The position numbers and the translations under genes are program-made. The notes under the pieces are model-generated. The model searched no databases. It worked only from the letters and a program-made list of their open reading frames with translations, and had not been told where the DNA came from. A DNA stretch of 64,000 nt from contig CAWJWP010000002.1 in NCBI GenBank assembly GCA_963846495.1, positions 54,137-118,136 of the forward strand. Direction: 5' to 3'. Shown piece after piece: positions 19,632-31,541 of the stretch; position 1 is the stretch's first letter, and each line of letters starts with the position of its first letter. Source of the stretch: DASYQD01 sp963846495 (GTDB lineage Bacteria > Acidobacteriota > Thermoanaerobaculia > Multivoradales > JAIOJS01).

Positions 19632-22600
19632 ATGAAGCGTCGTCTTCTCGCCGTTACCGCCGCGACCGCGGCTCTCGCTTTTCTGTCTTCCGCTGCCGAG
19701 GCGGCGTCGCCCCTGCGGGCCCGCGTCGCTCGCTGCACTCCCATCAGCCTCGGCGACAGCCAAGGCGGGGTGGGCGGCACGCCCGACAAGCGCAAGGTCG
19801 GCATCGACTTCGGCCTGTTCACCGTCGCCGCGGACGACAGCGTCCCGCTCGACGCGCTCGGCGGCGACGACCCGGCTGGAGGTGTGTTGGACGCGCGCCA
19901 ACGCCCGGCAACCCTCCCGACGGCGATTGCCCCGGCTCGGCGAAGCCGGACGGGACGCCGGGCAACCCGATGCGTGGGTGATCTTCGACGACGCCTCCAA
20001 GCCGCTGAAACGCGAAGGGCCCGACATCAAGATCGCCGACAAGGCGGAGCCTCGGCGCGGTGGATCCTGTCTTCCACCGCCAAGGGCGCGTTACCGGAAC
20101 AGCTTGGCTCCGCGCCCGTCGACTGGGGCTCGGCGAGCAACGCCGGGACGATCTTCTTCATCCGGGTCAACGGCGAGCCCGTCGACTTCGCCCAGCTCGC
20201 CACCCAGCCGGCGCTGACGGACGGCGGCTTCTGCCCGATCGTCGAGCCGATGGGGGAGGAATCGGACCCCGACGGCGGTGACTTCACGATCTTCGGCACG
20301 CCGACCACCCTTGCCGATCCGTTCGCGGGCGCGCTCGGCAACGTCTGCACGGCAGGCAACAAGACGGGGGACCTCACCCCTTTTCCGCCGAAGCCTGCTC
20401 CGACCAGACCTCGGCCGACTTCGTCATGGACCGCATGCCGGCCATCAGCGCCTGGCAGAAAACGGTAGCGTGCGCCGAGCAGGCGACCGCCACCTTCGTG
20501 GTCGAGCGCATGCCGGCGATCGGCAAGTGGCAGAAGAGGGGCATGGCGCAGATGTCGACGCCGCTCGACCCGCCGGTGTGGGCGAACGGCAAGTGCGGCG
20601 CCGGCTTCTGCCCGACGCAGGTGCTGGCGTACGCCGACGACGGCTCTGCGCACGGCGGACTCGGGTGTTCCACCTCTGGGCCGATGTCGGGCGTCAACAA
20701 CCCGCTCAACGGGGCCGCGGGAGGGACGTTGCGCATCACCAGCCACGAGTTCTGGCACAACCTCGAGTCGGCGTGGGGACGCGGCGCCAAGGGCGTGATC
20801 GACGGCCAGCTGTGGACCGAGCCGTTCATCGAATCGACCGCTACCTCCCTGGAGTCCAACCTCTGCTTCTTCGACTATCCGGGCGGCGTGCCGCCGGGCA
20901 AGTGCGTGTCGGCGCGGCGCCTCGGCTACAACGTCGACAACGCCGAGTGGGCGCACTGGCTCGACGCGCCGCACCTGAACCTGCTCGATTTCGTCTACAC
21001 CGGCTCGCTCTTCTGGCGCTACGCCATGGAGCAGTTCGCGCTGCCGCTCGGCTCGGGCCCGGCCCATCCGACGGGGAAGAGCTCGCGTGCTGCCGAACCC
21101 CGGAGGCGGAGCGACCCTCTCGACGCGCCGCGCCGACGAAGGAGCGGACTTCCTCGGCCAGACGATCCAGGCCTACCTCGACCAGCCGGCGGCGCCGTCG
21201 CTCGACTCCATCGACCGCGCGTTGCGCGACAACCTCGGCCGCGGCCTCGACGCCCTGATGCTCGACCTCCACACCGCCGCGCTGCTCAAGGACTATCCCG
21301 ACGCCGACCCGCGCTGGCGGCTGGACTGGGTGGGCGACTACGAAGCGGGCGCCGCGGACCACTTCGCGTGCCTCGTCCTTCCCGCCGGCGCCTGTCCCTT
21401 CGCGCCGCCGAGCCCGCCGATCGCGCAGATCAAGGCGGCGGGGAAGTTCCCGGTGCAGCCCGACCTCGTCAGCCCCGCCTTCCCCTCGGACCGTCCTCCA
21501 TCGCGCCCATCGCGAGCTGGACGTCTACGAGCCCTGCACCGGCTGCGCGGCGCCGACGCTGGTGCCCTTCGGTCCCGACCGCACGGAGTCGAGCGTGCAG
21601 GAGCGCTACCTGCCGCCCTACGGCGCCACGTACCTCTCGGCGGCGCCCGATGCCGGCCTCGGCTCGCTGCGCGTGCGGCTCACGCCGCGCAAGGGCACGC
21701 AGCCGCGCTTCCGGATCTTCACCGTCGACGGCACCGGCCTGCCGGCGCTCCATGCCGCCTGTGCGGTCGATCCCGACGGCGCCGGTCCCGACGACACCGA
21801 GCGTTGCGAGCTGAACCTCGACGGCGTGGTCGACGAGGTGCTGCCCATCGATCCCAACGTCGCCGAGGTCCTCGTCGTGGCGAGCAGCGCCGGCGAGGCG
21901 AGCCGCTTCACCTGGAAGATGGGCGCCGACAAGCCGCGGGTGGTGATCGTCGACCCGACGGCGTCGCATCCCGCGGCGGTGGGGCACCCCGGACCGCCCG
22001 ACGCGACGCGACCCTTCCTCGCCCAGCTGGCGGTGGTCGACGAGGCGGGCGAGCCGCTCTCGGGCGTCGACGTCACGACCGTGGAGCTCAGCGTTCCGGG
22101 CTGCGCCGGAGCCGCGGCGCCGGCGTGCGAGCTCGCCAACGGCACCGATTTCTCCGTCTCGGAAGTGGGCGCCGGGCTCTACTGGGCCATCGGCCGCCTG
22201 CCGGCTGCCTTCTACACGGCGCCCGCCACCACGCTCGACCTCGCCGTCGCCATCAGCGGTCTGGCGCCGCAGCCCATCGAGGCGACGCGCGCCGGATGCG
22301 CTCTCGGTCGAGACGGCGCCGGAGGTGGTGACGCAGGTCGTGCTCGACCGCAGCGGCAGCATGGCGAGCGACGCGGCGGGCGCCAAGTGGGAGGCGGCGA
22401 AGGTGGCCACCAAGCTGGTGCTCGACGCCATCCCGGACGGCGAGCGCTTCGGCCTGGTGACCTTCAACCACGACGCGGCGACGCCGTTCCCGATCGCCGT
22501 CCTCGACGCCAACGCGCGCGCGGCCGTGCAGCAGATCCTCACCAACCTCACGCCCAGCGGCTTCACCTCGGTGGGCGACGGGCTCCTCGAATCGCAGTCG

Positions 22601-24894
22601 AACCTCGTCGTGGCCGGCTTCGACATGCCGGATCCGACCAAGCCGCCGCCGGTGCTGCAGACGATCCTGCTCTCCGACGGCATCAGCAACTCCGGTTACA
22701 TCCCGCGGCGGTATTACCTGTTCCCGCCCGACGCCGGCTTCGTCGACGGTGCTTCGCTGCCCGACGGCGTCGTCGACGACGACCCGTCGGACAACGTGCC
22801 GTGGACGACGGGCGCGACCGGCCACCTCAGCTGGCCCGACCGCAAGAACGCCAACCCGCCTGGGTTGGTGCCCTCGGTCTCCGCCGTCGCCATCGGCGAG
22901 GACGCCGAGCCCGCCGAGCTGATGACGCTCGCCGACCTCTGCCAGGGCGCGTTCTCGTACATCGATCCGGTGACGCAGTCGGCACAGTTCCTCAAGGCGA
23001 CGGTCCAGCTGTCGGACGCCTTCCGGCTGGCGATGAACGACGCGTCGGGCCACGAGCGGTCCTTTGCCGGCACTGCGACCGGTCTCGAAGCGATGCCCGA
23101 CCTCACCGTCGAGCCGCACGCAGCGGAGCTCCTCGTCTCCGTCGCCGCGGGAGCGGGAGGGGCCGAGACGCTGCGGCTGGTCGCTCCCGACGGGACCGTC
23201 CACCAGCCGGCGTCGTCGAGCGGCACCTCGGCGGTGTTCCGCGCCAAGTCGCCGGTGCCGGGCATCTGGCGGTTCCAGCGGCCGGGGGCGGCCCCCTGAT
23301 CCACTCAGGCGGCAAGACTCTCGACTCCACGGGAGGCGAGCCGCGGGTCTTCGTCGAGACGGCGCTACGCACGCCGATCTCCTTCCTTGCCCATGCCGAC
23401 GTCGCCAAAGTGGGGACCGTGGGCTCGGGCGACGACGAGAGCTACGAGAGCAAGCGCTGGGCGACGCGGCCGATCGTCGTCCGCGCCGCTGCCGTCGCCG
23501 AGCGGCCACTCACCGGCGTGAGCATCGCCGCCGTCGTCGAGCCGCCGGGAGGTCCGGCGGTCACGGTCGAGCTGGCGGACGACGGCCATCACTCCGACGG
23601 CCGCGCCGCGGACGGCTTCTACGGCGCCGTGCTCGCCGACACGCAGCGCGCGGGGGTCTATCGCATCCGGCTGACCGCCACCGGAACGGCTGGCGACGTC
23701 GCTTTCCGTCGCGAGCGCACGCTCGCGGTGGCGCTCCACGACGGGCCGGACAAGGACGGCGACAAGCTGCCCGACGTCTGGGAGGAGGTGGTGGGCACCG
23801 CGACGGATCGTGCCGACGCCGGCGAGGATCCCGACGGCGATGGCTTGTCCAACGCCGAGGAGCTCGACCGCGGCACGCAGCCGCAGAGCTCGGACACCGA
23901 CGGCGGCGGCGAGAGCGACGGCTCCGAGGTCGCCGCCGGCCGCGACCCGCGGCAGGACGCGGACGACGCCGTGCGGCCGTACGCGCCCACTTGGAAGGCG
24001 GGCGCCGGCCGCGGGCTCGTGCGGGTGCCGGCGCCGGCGGGAACGACCGTCGAAGTGGAATGCGGACCGTCGATCGACGGGCCCTTCGCCGCTGCGACGA
24101 CCGCGCCGTTCGGCGACGCGGACCTGGCGGTGTCGCTCACCAATGGCCAGCGGGCTTGCTGCCGCACGCGCACCGTTCAAGCGGGAGCGGCGAGCGCCTG
24201 GTCGGCGCCGGTCTGCCTCGTGCCGGGGAGCGATCCCTATCCGCCGAGTCTCCGGCTCGAGTCGGTCTCCGGCCGCACCTGGTCGCCCACGCGTCAAGTG
24301 CGCGTGCGGCTCGTCACCTCGGACGTGGCGGAACGCCCCGGCAGCGCGCTCGCCGAGGATCCGCAGACGCTCTCGACCGGCGTGCGCGACATGCGGGTGG
24401 CGACGCGCGCCGACTTCGCCGGCGCCGCCTGGGTGCCGTACGAGCCGGAGGTCGAGGCCATGCTCGAAGGGCAGGGTGGCGGCACCATCTGGGCGCAGGT
24501 GCGCGACGGCGCCGGCAACGAGTCCGCTCGGCAGTCGCTGTCGTTGTCGCTTGCGGCCCGCACGGGGTTAGATCGCGCCATCGGGCTCGAGGAGCGCGCG
24601 CTCGAGCACATGCGCGCCGACCAGTGGCGAGAGGCGCGCAAGGCGATCCGCGCGTCGCGGCGCGAGGTGCGCGAGAGCCTGCACACCGTGCGCGAGCGCA
24701 TCGCGAAGACCGGCGGCGATGCGATCGATCGCCAGATCCGCCACGACCTCTGGCGGGTGCTGTGCCGCAAGTGGAAGGCGAGGCTCTTCGCGCACCGGAT
24801 CTTCGGAGACTGCGCGATCCGCAAGCTGGAGCGGGCGCTGCGTCTCGAGCGGAAGGTGGCCGAGCTGGCTCTGCAAGAGCAGCGGCCGCTCTGA
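19632..24894 (+). CDS. Giant exported protein: HExxH gluzincin-like region, VWA domain, TSP3-type calcium repeats (several frameshifts)
   Basis: About 1,750 residues if the frames are joined. Signal peptide MKRRLLAVTAATAALAFL. Around residue 370 the sequence has SHEFWHNLE followed about 20 residues later by LWTEPFIEST: an HExxH plus downstream Glu, as in gluzincin metallopeptidases. Near 22,335 a VWA domain begins with the MIDAS DRSGSMAS, with GFTSVGDGL and LLSDGIS downstream. Around 23,750-23,960 there are calcium-binding repeats (DKDGDKLPDVWE, DPDGDGLSNAEE). The C-terminus is helical and basic. The frame changes near 19,885, 19,965, 20,050, 20,390, 21,080-21,095, 21,485, 22,300 and 23,295; each new frame continues sensible sequence, so these look like indels. 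A GGAGGGG ribosome site precedes ATG 19632. Possibly a surface or secreted protease/adhesin; I do not recognise a named family for the whole. Confidence 0.75.
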
Positions 24895-24991
24895 AACGGC
24901 GGGTGGCGCTCCATTTGCTTCCCTCGCTGCGAGTTGTGAGAATCGCACGGGTGTTGGTGCGCGGCCGAAGCCGCGAGGAGCGACGAGCCGG

Positions 24992-26563
24992 ATGACGGAC
25001 AAGCGTGGTCGGCGGTGGCCTTCCGCCGTGCTGGCGAGCGCGGCGTTGGTCGCGGGCGTGGTGCTGGCGAGCAGCGTCGACTGGCTGCCCGCCGGCCTGC
25101 GCGCCTCCACCGACGACCCGCAGGCGGTGATCGTCCACGCCGCCGGCCGCGGCGGGCTGCCCGGCTTCGCCGACCTCGCCGAGGCGGTGGCGCCGGCGGT
25201 CGTCACCATCCGCGCCGTCACCTTCCAGGAAACGCCCGTGCGCGGCCACAACGCCGCCGGTGACGACGGCTCGGATGACGACGAGCGGAAGGGCGACGAG
25301 AACGATCCCTTCTTCGACTTCTTCTTCGGCCCGCGCCGCCGCGACCGGCCGAGCCCCGAGCGCGGGCCGCAGTCGCCGCAGGAGTTCCGCTCCGAGGCGG
25401 GCGGCAGCGGCTTCGTCATCAGCAGCGACGGCCTCATCGCCACCAACTACCACGTCATCGAGGGTGCCAGCGACCTGATGGTGACGATCGGCGACGACCC
25501 GCGCGAGCTGCCGGCCAAGGTGCGCGGCGTCGACCCGGCGACCGACCTGGCGCTCATCCAGGTGACGTCCGCGAGCAAGCTCCGGCACCTGCGGCTGGGC
25601 GACAGCGGCAAGGTGCGCGTCGGCGACTGGATCATGGTGATCGGCAACCCGCTGCGGCTCGGGCGCACGGTCACCGTCGGCGTCGTCTCGGCGGTGGGCC
25701 GTTCGGGGCTCGGCATCACCGACGTCTCGTTCGAGAACTTCCTGCAGACCGACGCGGCGATCAACTTCGGCAACTCGGGCGGCCCGATGGTGAACCTCGA
25801 CGGCGAGGTGATCGGCATCGCCACCGCCATCAACTGGGGCGCCGAGAACGTCGGCTTCGCGGTGCCGGCGAGCACGCTCGCCAAGGTGATGCCGCAGCTC
25901 GAGCGGCAGGGCAAGGTGCGCCGCGGCTACCTCGGGGTCAACATCGAGAACCTCGACTTCCGCGCCCAGCAGGCGTTCGGCCTCTCCAGCGGCCAGGGCG
26001 CGCTGGTGATCCAGGTCAACGAAGGCACGCCGGGCGCCGAGGCCGGCCTCCAGCACGGCGACGTCATCCTCACCGTCGACGGCCGCAAGGTGGGCACGAC
26101 GCGCGACCTCATCGACTACGTCTCCGACCAGCCGCCGGGCAGCCAGGTGCGGCTCGAGGTGCTGCGCGAAGGCAAGCGCGTCGATCGCACCGTCACGCTC
26201 GGCGAGCGCCCCAACGCCGAGGAGTCGCTCGAGCGCCACGAGGAGCAGGCCCAGCCCGGCGTCGAGTGGCTGGGGCTGCGCTACGGCGACCTCTCGCCGG
26301 GCATCCGCTCGTCGCACGGCATTCCGGAGGACGTCGAGGGCGTGTGGGTGCGCGGCGTGTCGCCGAGGAGCCCGCTCGTCGACGAAAACGTCGAGCCGGG
26401 CGACGTCATCACCGAGATCGACGGCAAGCCGGTGCGCAACGTCGCCGAGCTCGAAGCAGCGATCAAGGCCGCCAAGTCGGGCAGCTACCTCCGCTTCTAC
26501 GTCCAGCGCTTCGACCGCCGCGGCCGCTCGGGCCAGTTCTTCGCCTTCGCGCGAGTGCCCTAG
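24992..26563 (+). CDS. HtrA/DegP-type periplasmic serine protease with two PDZ domains
   Basis: 523 residues. N-terminal membrane anchor or signal (SAVLASAALVAGVVLASSVDW), an acidic Gly/Asp linker, then the trypsin-like domain with the triad His in NYHVIEGAS, Asp in DPATDLALIQV and Ser in INFGNSGGPMVNL. Two PDZ domains follow (GYLGVNIENLDFRAQQAFGL; then GVEWLGLRYGDLSPG). It degrades or refolds misfolded envelope proteins. Start ATG 24992 chosen because the hydrophobic segment follows directly. Located between the giant exported protein and a sigma-54 regulator, and could process exported proteins. Confidence 0.93.
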   Translation: MTDKRGRRWPSAVLASAALVAGVVLASSVDWLPAGLRASTDDPQAVIVHAAGRGGLPGFADLAEAVAPAVVTIRAVTFQETPVRGHNAAGDDGSDDDERKGDENDPFFDFFFGPRRRDRPSPERGPQSPQEFRSEAGGSGFVISSDGLIATNYHVIEGASDLMVTIGDDPRELPAKVRGVDPATDLALIQVTSASKLRHLRLGDSGKVRVGDWIMVIGNPLRLGRTVTVGVVSAVGRSGLGITDVSFENFLQTDAAINFGNSGGPMVNLDGEVIGIATAINWGAENVGFAVPASTLAKVMPQLERQGKVRRGYLGVNIENLDFRAQQAFGLSSGQGALVIQVNEGTPGAEAGLQHGDVILTVDGRKVGTTRDLIDYVSDQPPGSQVRLEVLREGKRVDRTVTLGERPNAEESLERHEEQAQPGVEWLGLRYGDLSPGIRSSHGIPEDVEGVWVRGVSPRSPLVDENVEPGDVITEIDGKPVRNVAELEAAIKAAKSGSYLRFYVQRFDRRGRSGQFFAFARVP

Positions 26564-26598
26564 TGGTGACGAACTTAGTGCCGTAGCATCGCCGCGCG

Positions 26599-28070
<1,472 letters not shown>

Positions 28071-28074
<4 letters not shown>

Positions 28075-28796
28075 AGCGCGGTAGCGAGCCGAGGCCGCCG
28101 GCGGCTGCGGCCGCGCAGCGGCCGCGAAGCCGGCGCGGGGCCGGCGGCGAAGAGACGGCGGTGGTCGACCTGGCGCGCGCGGGCCGCGCTGTCGAGGACC
28201 TCGAGACGGTCGCCGCCGGCTTTCCCGATGCGGGCGCCGAGACGCTCGGCCTGCTGCAGTCCTCGGGCGCCCTGCTCGAAGGGCACTTCCTGCTCTCGTC
28301 GGGTCTGCACTCGCCGCGTTACGTGCAGTGCGCGAAGCTGCTGGAGCTGCCGGTGCGGGCGCAGCGTGTCGGCGAGCGGCTGGCGGCGCTGCTGCGGCCG
28401 CTCGGCGTCGACGCCATCGTCTCGCCGGCACTCGGCGGCGTGATCATCGGCCACGAAGTGGCGGCGGCGCTCGACGTGCCGTTCCGCTTCACCGAGCGCA
28501 AGGACGGTGAGATGCAGCTGCGCCGCGGCTTCGAGCTGCGCTACGGCGAGCGGGTGGCGGTGGTGGAAGACGTCGTCACCACCGGCAAGTCGACGCTCGA
28601 AGCGGCTGCGGTCGCCAGCGGCCATGGCGCCGAGGTGGTCGCCGTCGGCGCCGTCCTCGACCGCAGCAGCGGGCGCCATGCGTTCACGGTGCCCTTCGTG
28701 TCGCTGCTGGCGCTGGAGTTCCCGACCTGGGCGGCGTCGGTGTGCCCGCTCTGCGCGGCGGGCGGCAAGCCCGAGAAGCCCGGCAGCCGCGCGTAG
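28071..28796 (+). CDS. pyrE: Orotate phosphoribosyltransferase
   Basis: Pyrimidine synthesis enzyme forming OMP from orotate and PRPP. The conserved body begins at about codon 57 (ETLGLLQSSGALLEGHFLLS) and includes the PRPP loop VAVVEDVVTTGKST and FTERKDGEMQLRRGF. GTG 28071 overlaps the upstream stop (GTGA) and would add about 55 low-complexity residues rich in Arg, Ala and Pro; the real start may be later, for example near 28,160. Function is firm, the start is not. Confidence 0.9.
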
Positions 28797-28798
28797 CG

Positions 28799-29059
28799 CT
28801 ACAGGAAGCTCTTGAAGCGCATGCGGTCGAGCTTGTCGACGGCGCGGCGGAGCGCCTCGATGCGGCCGTAACGGTCGGCGTCTGCCTTCGGCACCCAAAG
28901 GTCCCAGTCGAGCTCCGAGCCGTCGACGACCTTGACGTGGAAGGCGCCTTCCTTCTCGTCCCAGTGCGGCTCGTCGTCGGCGAGGACCCAACCGGCGATC
29001 AGGTAGCTCTCGAGCTCGACGTCCGTGTAGGAGAGCGGCGGCAGCAGGTCGGTGGCCAT
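28799..29059 (-). CDS. Small conserved-looking hypothetical protein
   Basis: 86 residues, acidic, no signal peptide: YTDVELESYLIAGWVLADDE, EGAFHVKVVDGSELDWDLWV. It does not match a family I can name. Codon use and GC at third positions fit the segment, and the start MATDLLPPLSY is followed by a compact alpha/beta pattern. Convergent with pyrE, whose stop is 2 bp away. Confidence 0.6.
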   Translation of the reverse strand: MATDLLPPLSYTDVELESYLIAGWVLADDEPHWDEKEGAFHVKVVDGSELDWDLWVPKADADRYGRIEALRRAVDKLDRMRFKSFL

Positions 29060-29093
29060 CGACACCGGTTGTACCACAGATGCGCGGGTGGAG

Positions 29094-29537
29094 TCAGTCC
29101 GCGGCGACGCCCGCCAACGAGTCGACGCCGGCCAGCCGCGCGAAGGGCTCGCGCAGCGCCGCCGGCATGCGGCAGGGCTTGCGGCTTTCGCGCTCGACCC
29201 AGAGGTGCTCGGTCGCGCCGGTGGCGAGGAGCGCCGCGCCACGGCGCACCTCGTAGGCGAAGCGGGTGAGGCGCGAGCCGAGCCGCTCGATCCACGCCTC
29301 GACCTGCACCGTCTCACCGTAGCGCGCCGGCTGGCGGTAGCGGATCTCGATCCCGGTGACGACCATCAGGTACCCCATGTCCTCGACGTCGGCGTAAGGA
29401 ACGCCGCTGCCGGCGCAGAGCCGCGTGCGGGCGAGCTCGAACCACGCCACGTAGTTGGCGTGGTGCACGTGCCCCATCTGGTCGGTCTCGATGTAGCGGA
29501 CCTCGACGTCGACGATGGCGCGGACGGGCGTGGGCAC
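29094..29537 (-). CDS. Acyl-CoA thioesterase, YbgC/FadM (4HBT hotdog) family
   Basis: 147 residues. Single hotdog domain with the catalytic Asp in IETDQMGHVHHANYVAWFE, the typical motif. Hydrolyses short or medium acyl-CoA or acyl-phosphopantetheine thioesters. GTG 29537 gives MPTPVRAIVDVEVRY. It is separated from the 86-residue ORF by 35 bp on the same strand. Confidence 0.9.
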   Translation of the reverse strand: MPTPVRAIVDVEVRYIETDQMGHVHHANYVAWFELARTRLCAGSGVPYADVEDMGYLMVVTGIEIRYRQPARYGETVQVEAWIERLGSRLTRFAYEVRRGAALLATGATEHLWVERESRKPCRMPAALREPFARLAGVDSLAGVAAD

Positions 29538-29638
29538 GGCGGCGGATTATCCCACCGGCGCGCGCGACGAACGCGCGCGGCGCGCATTTTTCGCGCCGTC
29601 GCTGCTGCGAGTGTGCGGGCCTCATAGGATGCGCGGCC

Positions 29639-30349
29639 GTGCGCGTCGACGTGGTCATCCCGGCGTTCAACGAGGAGCGCGTCGTCGGCGACGTGGTGAG
29701 CGCGATCCCGCGGCCGCCGGTCGAGCGCGTGGTGGTCGCCGACAACAACTCGCGCGATCGCACGGCGGCGGTGGCGGCGGCGGCGGGCGCCATCGTGGTG
29801 CCGGCGCCGCGGCAGGGTTACGGCAGCGCCTGTCTCGCCGGCTTGGCCTGGCTGCGCGCCAACCAGCCGCCCGACGTCGTGGCGTTCCTCGACGCCGACG
29901 GCTCCGACTTCGCCGACGAGCTGCCGCTGCTGCTCCAGCCGATCGCCGACGAGCGCGCCGACCTCGTCATCGGCTCGCGAACGTTGGGGCATCGCGAGCC
30001 CGGCGCGCTGCTGCCGCAGGCTCGCGCAGGCAACCTCGTGGCCTGCGCCCTGATCCGACTGCTTTACGGTCACCGCTACACCGACCTAGGCCCGTTCCGC
30101 GCCGTTCGCTGGCACGCGCTCGAGCGGCTGGCGATGCGCGACCCCGACTTCGGCTGGACGGCGGAGATGCAGGTCAAGGCGCTGCGCCACGGCCTGCGCG
30201 TGGCGGAGGTGCCGGTGTCGTATCGCCGCCGCGTCGGCGTGTCGAAGATCACCGGCACGCTGTGGGGGACGCTGCGCGCCGGTCACAAGATCCTGTGGAC
30301 GGTGGCGCGCTACGCCGGCCCGCGGCGAGGGCCCGTGGGCGGCGAGTAG
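29639..30349 (+). CDS. Family 2 glycosyltransferase, dolichyl/undecaprenyl-phosphate-type
   Basis: 236 residues. GT-A fold: VVIPAFNEERVVGDVVSAIP, VVADNNSRDRT, and the metal-binding VAFLDADGSDFADELP; VPVSYRRRVGVSKITGT at the C-terminal part resembles polyprenyl-phosphate mannosyl/glucosyltransferases. No transmembrane segments, so a soluble or peripheral enzyme. Acceptor unknown. Starts at GTG 29639. Confidence 0.85.
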   Translation: MRVDVVIPAFNEERVVGDVVSAIPRPPVERVVVADNNSRDRTAAVAAAAGAIVVPAPRQGYGSACLAGLAWLRANQPPDVVAFLDADGSDFADELPLLLQPIADERADLVIGSRTLGHREPGALLPQARAGNLVACALIRLLYGHRYTDLGPFRAVRWHALERLAMRDPDFGWTAEMQVKALRHGLRVAEVPVSYRRRVGVSKITGTLWGTLRAGHKILWTVARYAGPRRGPVGGE

Positions 30350-30365
30350 CGCGAGCCGCTGCGCG

Positions 30366-30771
30366 CTACCGTTGCGCGAACACGCGCACCAGCGCGCCCT
30401 TGCCGCGGCCGATCGACTGCGCGTCGTACCAGAGGTCGATCGAGCGGATGACGCGGTCGCCGCCTTCGAGGTCGACGACGCGCGAGCGGCCGCCGGCCTT
30501 GATCACCTCGCGCAGCTCGATCGTCTGGTCGCCGCCGTTGGCGAAGTGGACGACGACGCGGTGGAACTGCACGGGCCGCCCGGCGACGCGGAACTGCAGC
30601 TTGCGGAAGTCGCCGCGTGCCGCAGGTGACCGCGATGGTGTCGTGGTCGACGCGATCGGTGACGCGGCGCTCGCCGAGCAAGGTCCAGCCGTCGCGGGCG
30701 GCGGCGGCGCTCGGCCAGGCGAGGGTGAGCACGACGGCGACGAGAGCGAGGAAGGCGAGGGAACGACGCAT
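30366..30771 (-). CDS. Exported DUF2541-like protein (one frameshift)
   Basis: About 134 residues. Signal peptide RRSLAFLALVAVVLTLAWPSAAAA, then DGWTLLGERRVTDRVDHDTI; after a frame change near 30,620 the sequence continues GDFRKLQFRVAGRPVQFHRV, VHFANGGDQTIELREVIKAG and SRVVDLEGGDRVIRSIDLWY. The pattern (a beta sandwich, NG turn, GGRSR-hydrophobic-DL-x-G) fits the DUF2541 periplasmic family, whose function is unknown. The frame change lies within a GC-rich run, so likely an assembly indel. Confidence 0.7.
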
Positions 30772-30986
30772 AAGTCCTCCTGCAGTTCGTAGTCGAGGTT
30801 TCGAGGCGACGGCGCCCGAAGACGCGGTCACGCCCCATGGAACGCAGTCGCCTGCTGTTTCCTGCGCGGGCGATTCTGGCAGCGGCCAGGCGCGGCGTGC
30901 GAGACCCGGCTGGTAGACTGCCGCGCTGCGGCACGCGCCCTCTGGACAATGTGAGAGACGGTGCGGCCGGAGGTGGAGAGCTCGCC

Positions 30987-31541
30987 GTGCCGGTGTACCC
31001 CTATCAAGGCGTCTGGCCCCGCTTGGGCGAGCGCGTGTTCCTCGCTCCCTCCGCGGAGGTGGCGGGCGACGTCGAGGTGGGTGCCGACGCGTCGTTCTGG
31101 TTCCACACCGCGGCGCGCGGCGACGTCAACTGGATCCGCATCGGGCCGCGCACCAACGTGCAGGACGGCACCGTGCTGCACGTCACGCACGAGACGCATC
31201 CGCTGCTGATCGGCGCCGGCGTGGTCATCGGCCACGCCGCGGTGCTGCATGGCTGCACGGTGGAGGACGGCGCCCTCGTCGGCATCGGCGCGCGCGTGCT
31301 CGACGGCGCCGTGGTCGAGACCGGGGCGCAAATCGGCGCCGGTGCGGTGGTGGCGCCGGGCACGCGCATCCCGGCGCATCACCTCGCGCTCGGCGTGCCG
31401 GCGCGCGTCGTGCGGCCGCTCTCCGATCGCGAGCGGGCCGCCATTCCCGAGATCGTCGAGCGTTACGTGCGGCTCAAGGAGAGCTATCGGCAGGTTCTTT
31501 CGGAACGTGCTTTGGTGGACGCAGTGGAGAGCAGGCGATGA
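30987..31541 (+). CDS. Gamma-class carbonic anhydrase / YrdA-like hexapeptide-repeat protein
   Basis: 184 residues with left-handed beta-helix repeats (VFLAPSAEVAGDVEVGADAS, VVIGHAAVLHGCTVEDGALV, GIGARVLDGAVVETGAQIGA). Metal-ligand histidines seen in VTHETHPLLIG and GHAAVLHGC. Some members hydrate CO2, others are acyltransferase-like; the activity cannot be settled here. GTG 30987, after a GGAGGTGGAG site, gives MPVYPYQGVWPRLGE, the usual start; an upstream ORF extension to 30837 lacks conservation. Stop overlaps aspS start (ATGA). Confidence 0.88.
   Translation: MPVYPYQGVWPRLGERVFLAPSAEVAGDVEVGADASFWFHTAARGDVNWIRIGPRTNVQDGTVLHVTHETHPLLIGAGVVIGHAAVLHGCTVEDGALVGIGARVLDGAVVETGAQIGAGAVVAPGTRIPAHHLALGVPARVVRPLSDRERAAIPEIVERYVRLKESYRQVLSERALVDAVESRR

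Noticed and set aside
24314..26317. 667-residue minus-strand frame
   Set aside because: Antisense to the HtrA gene and the end of the giant exported protein.
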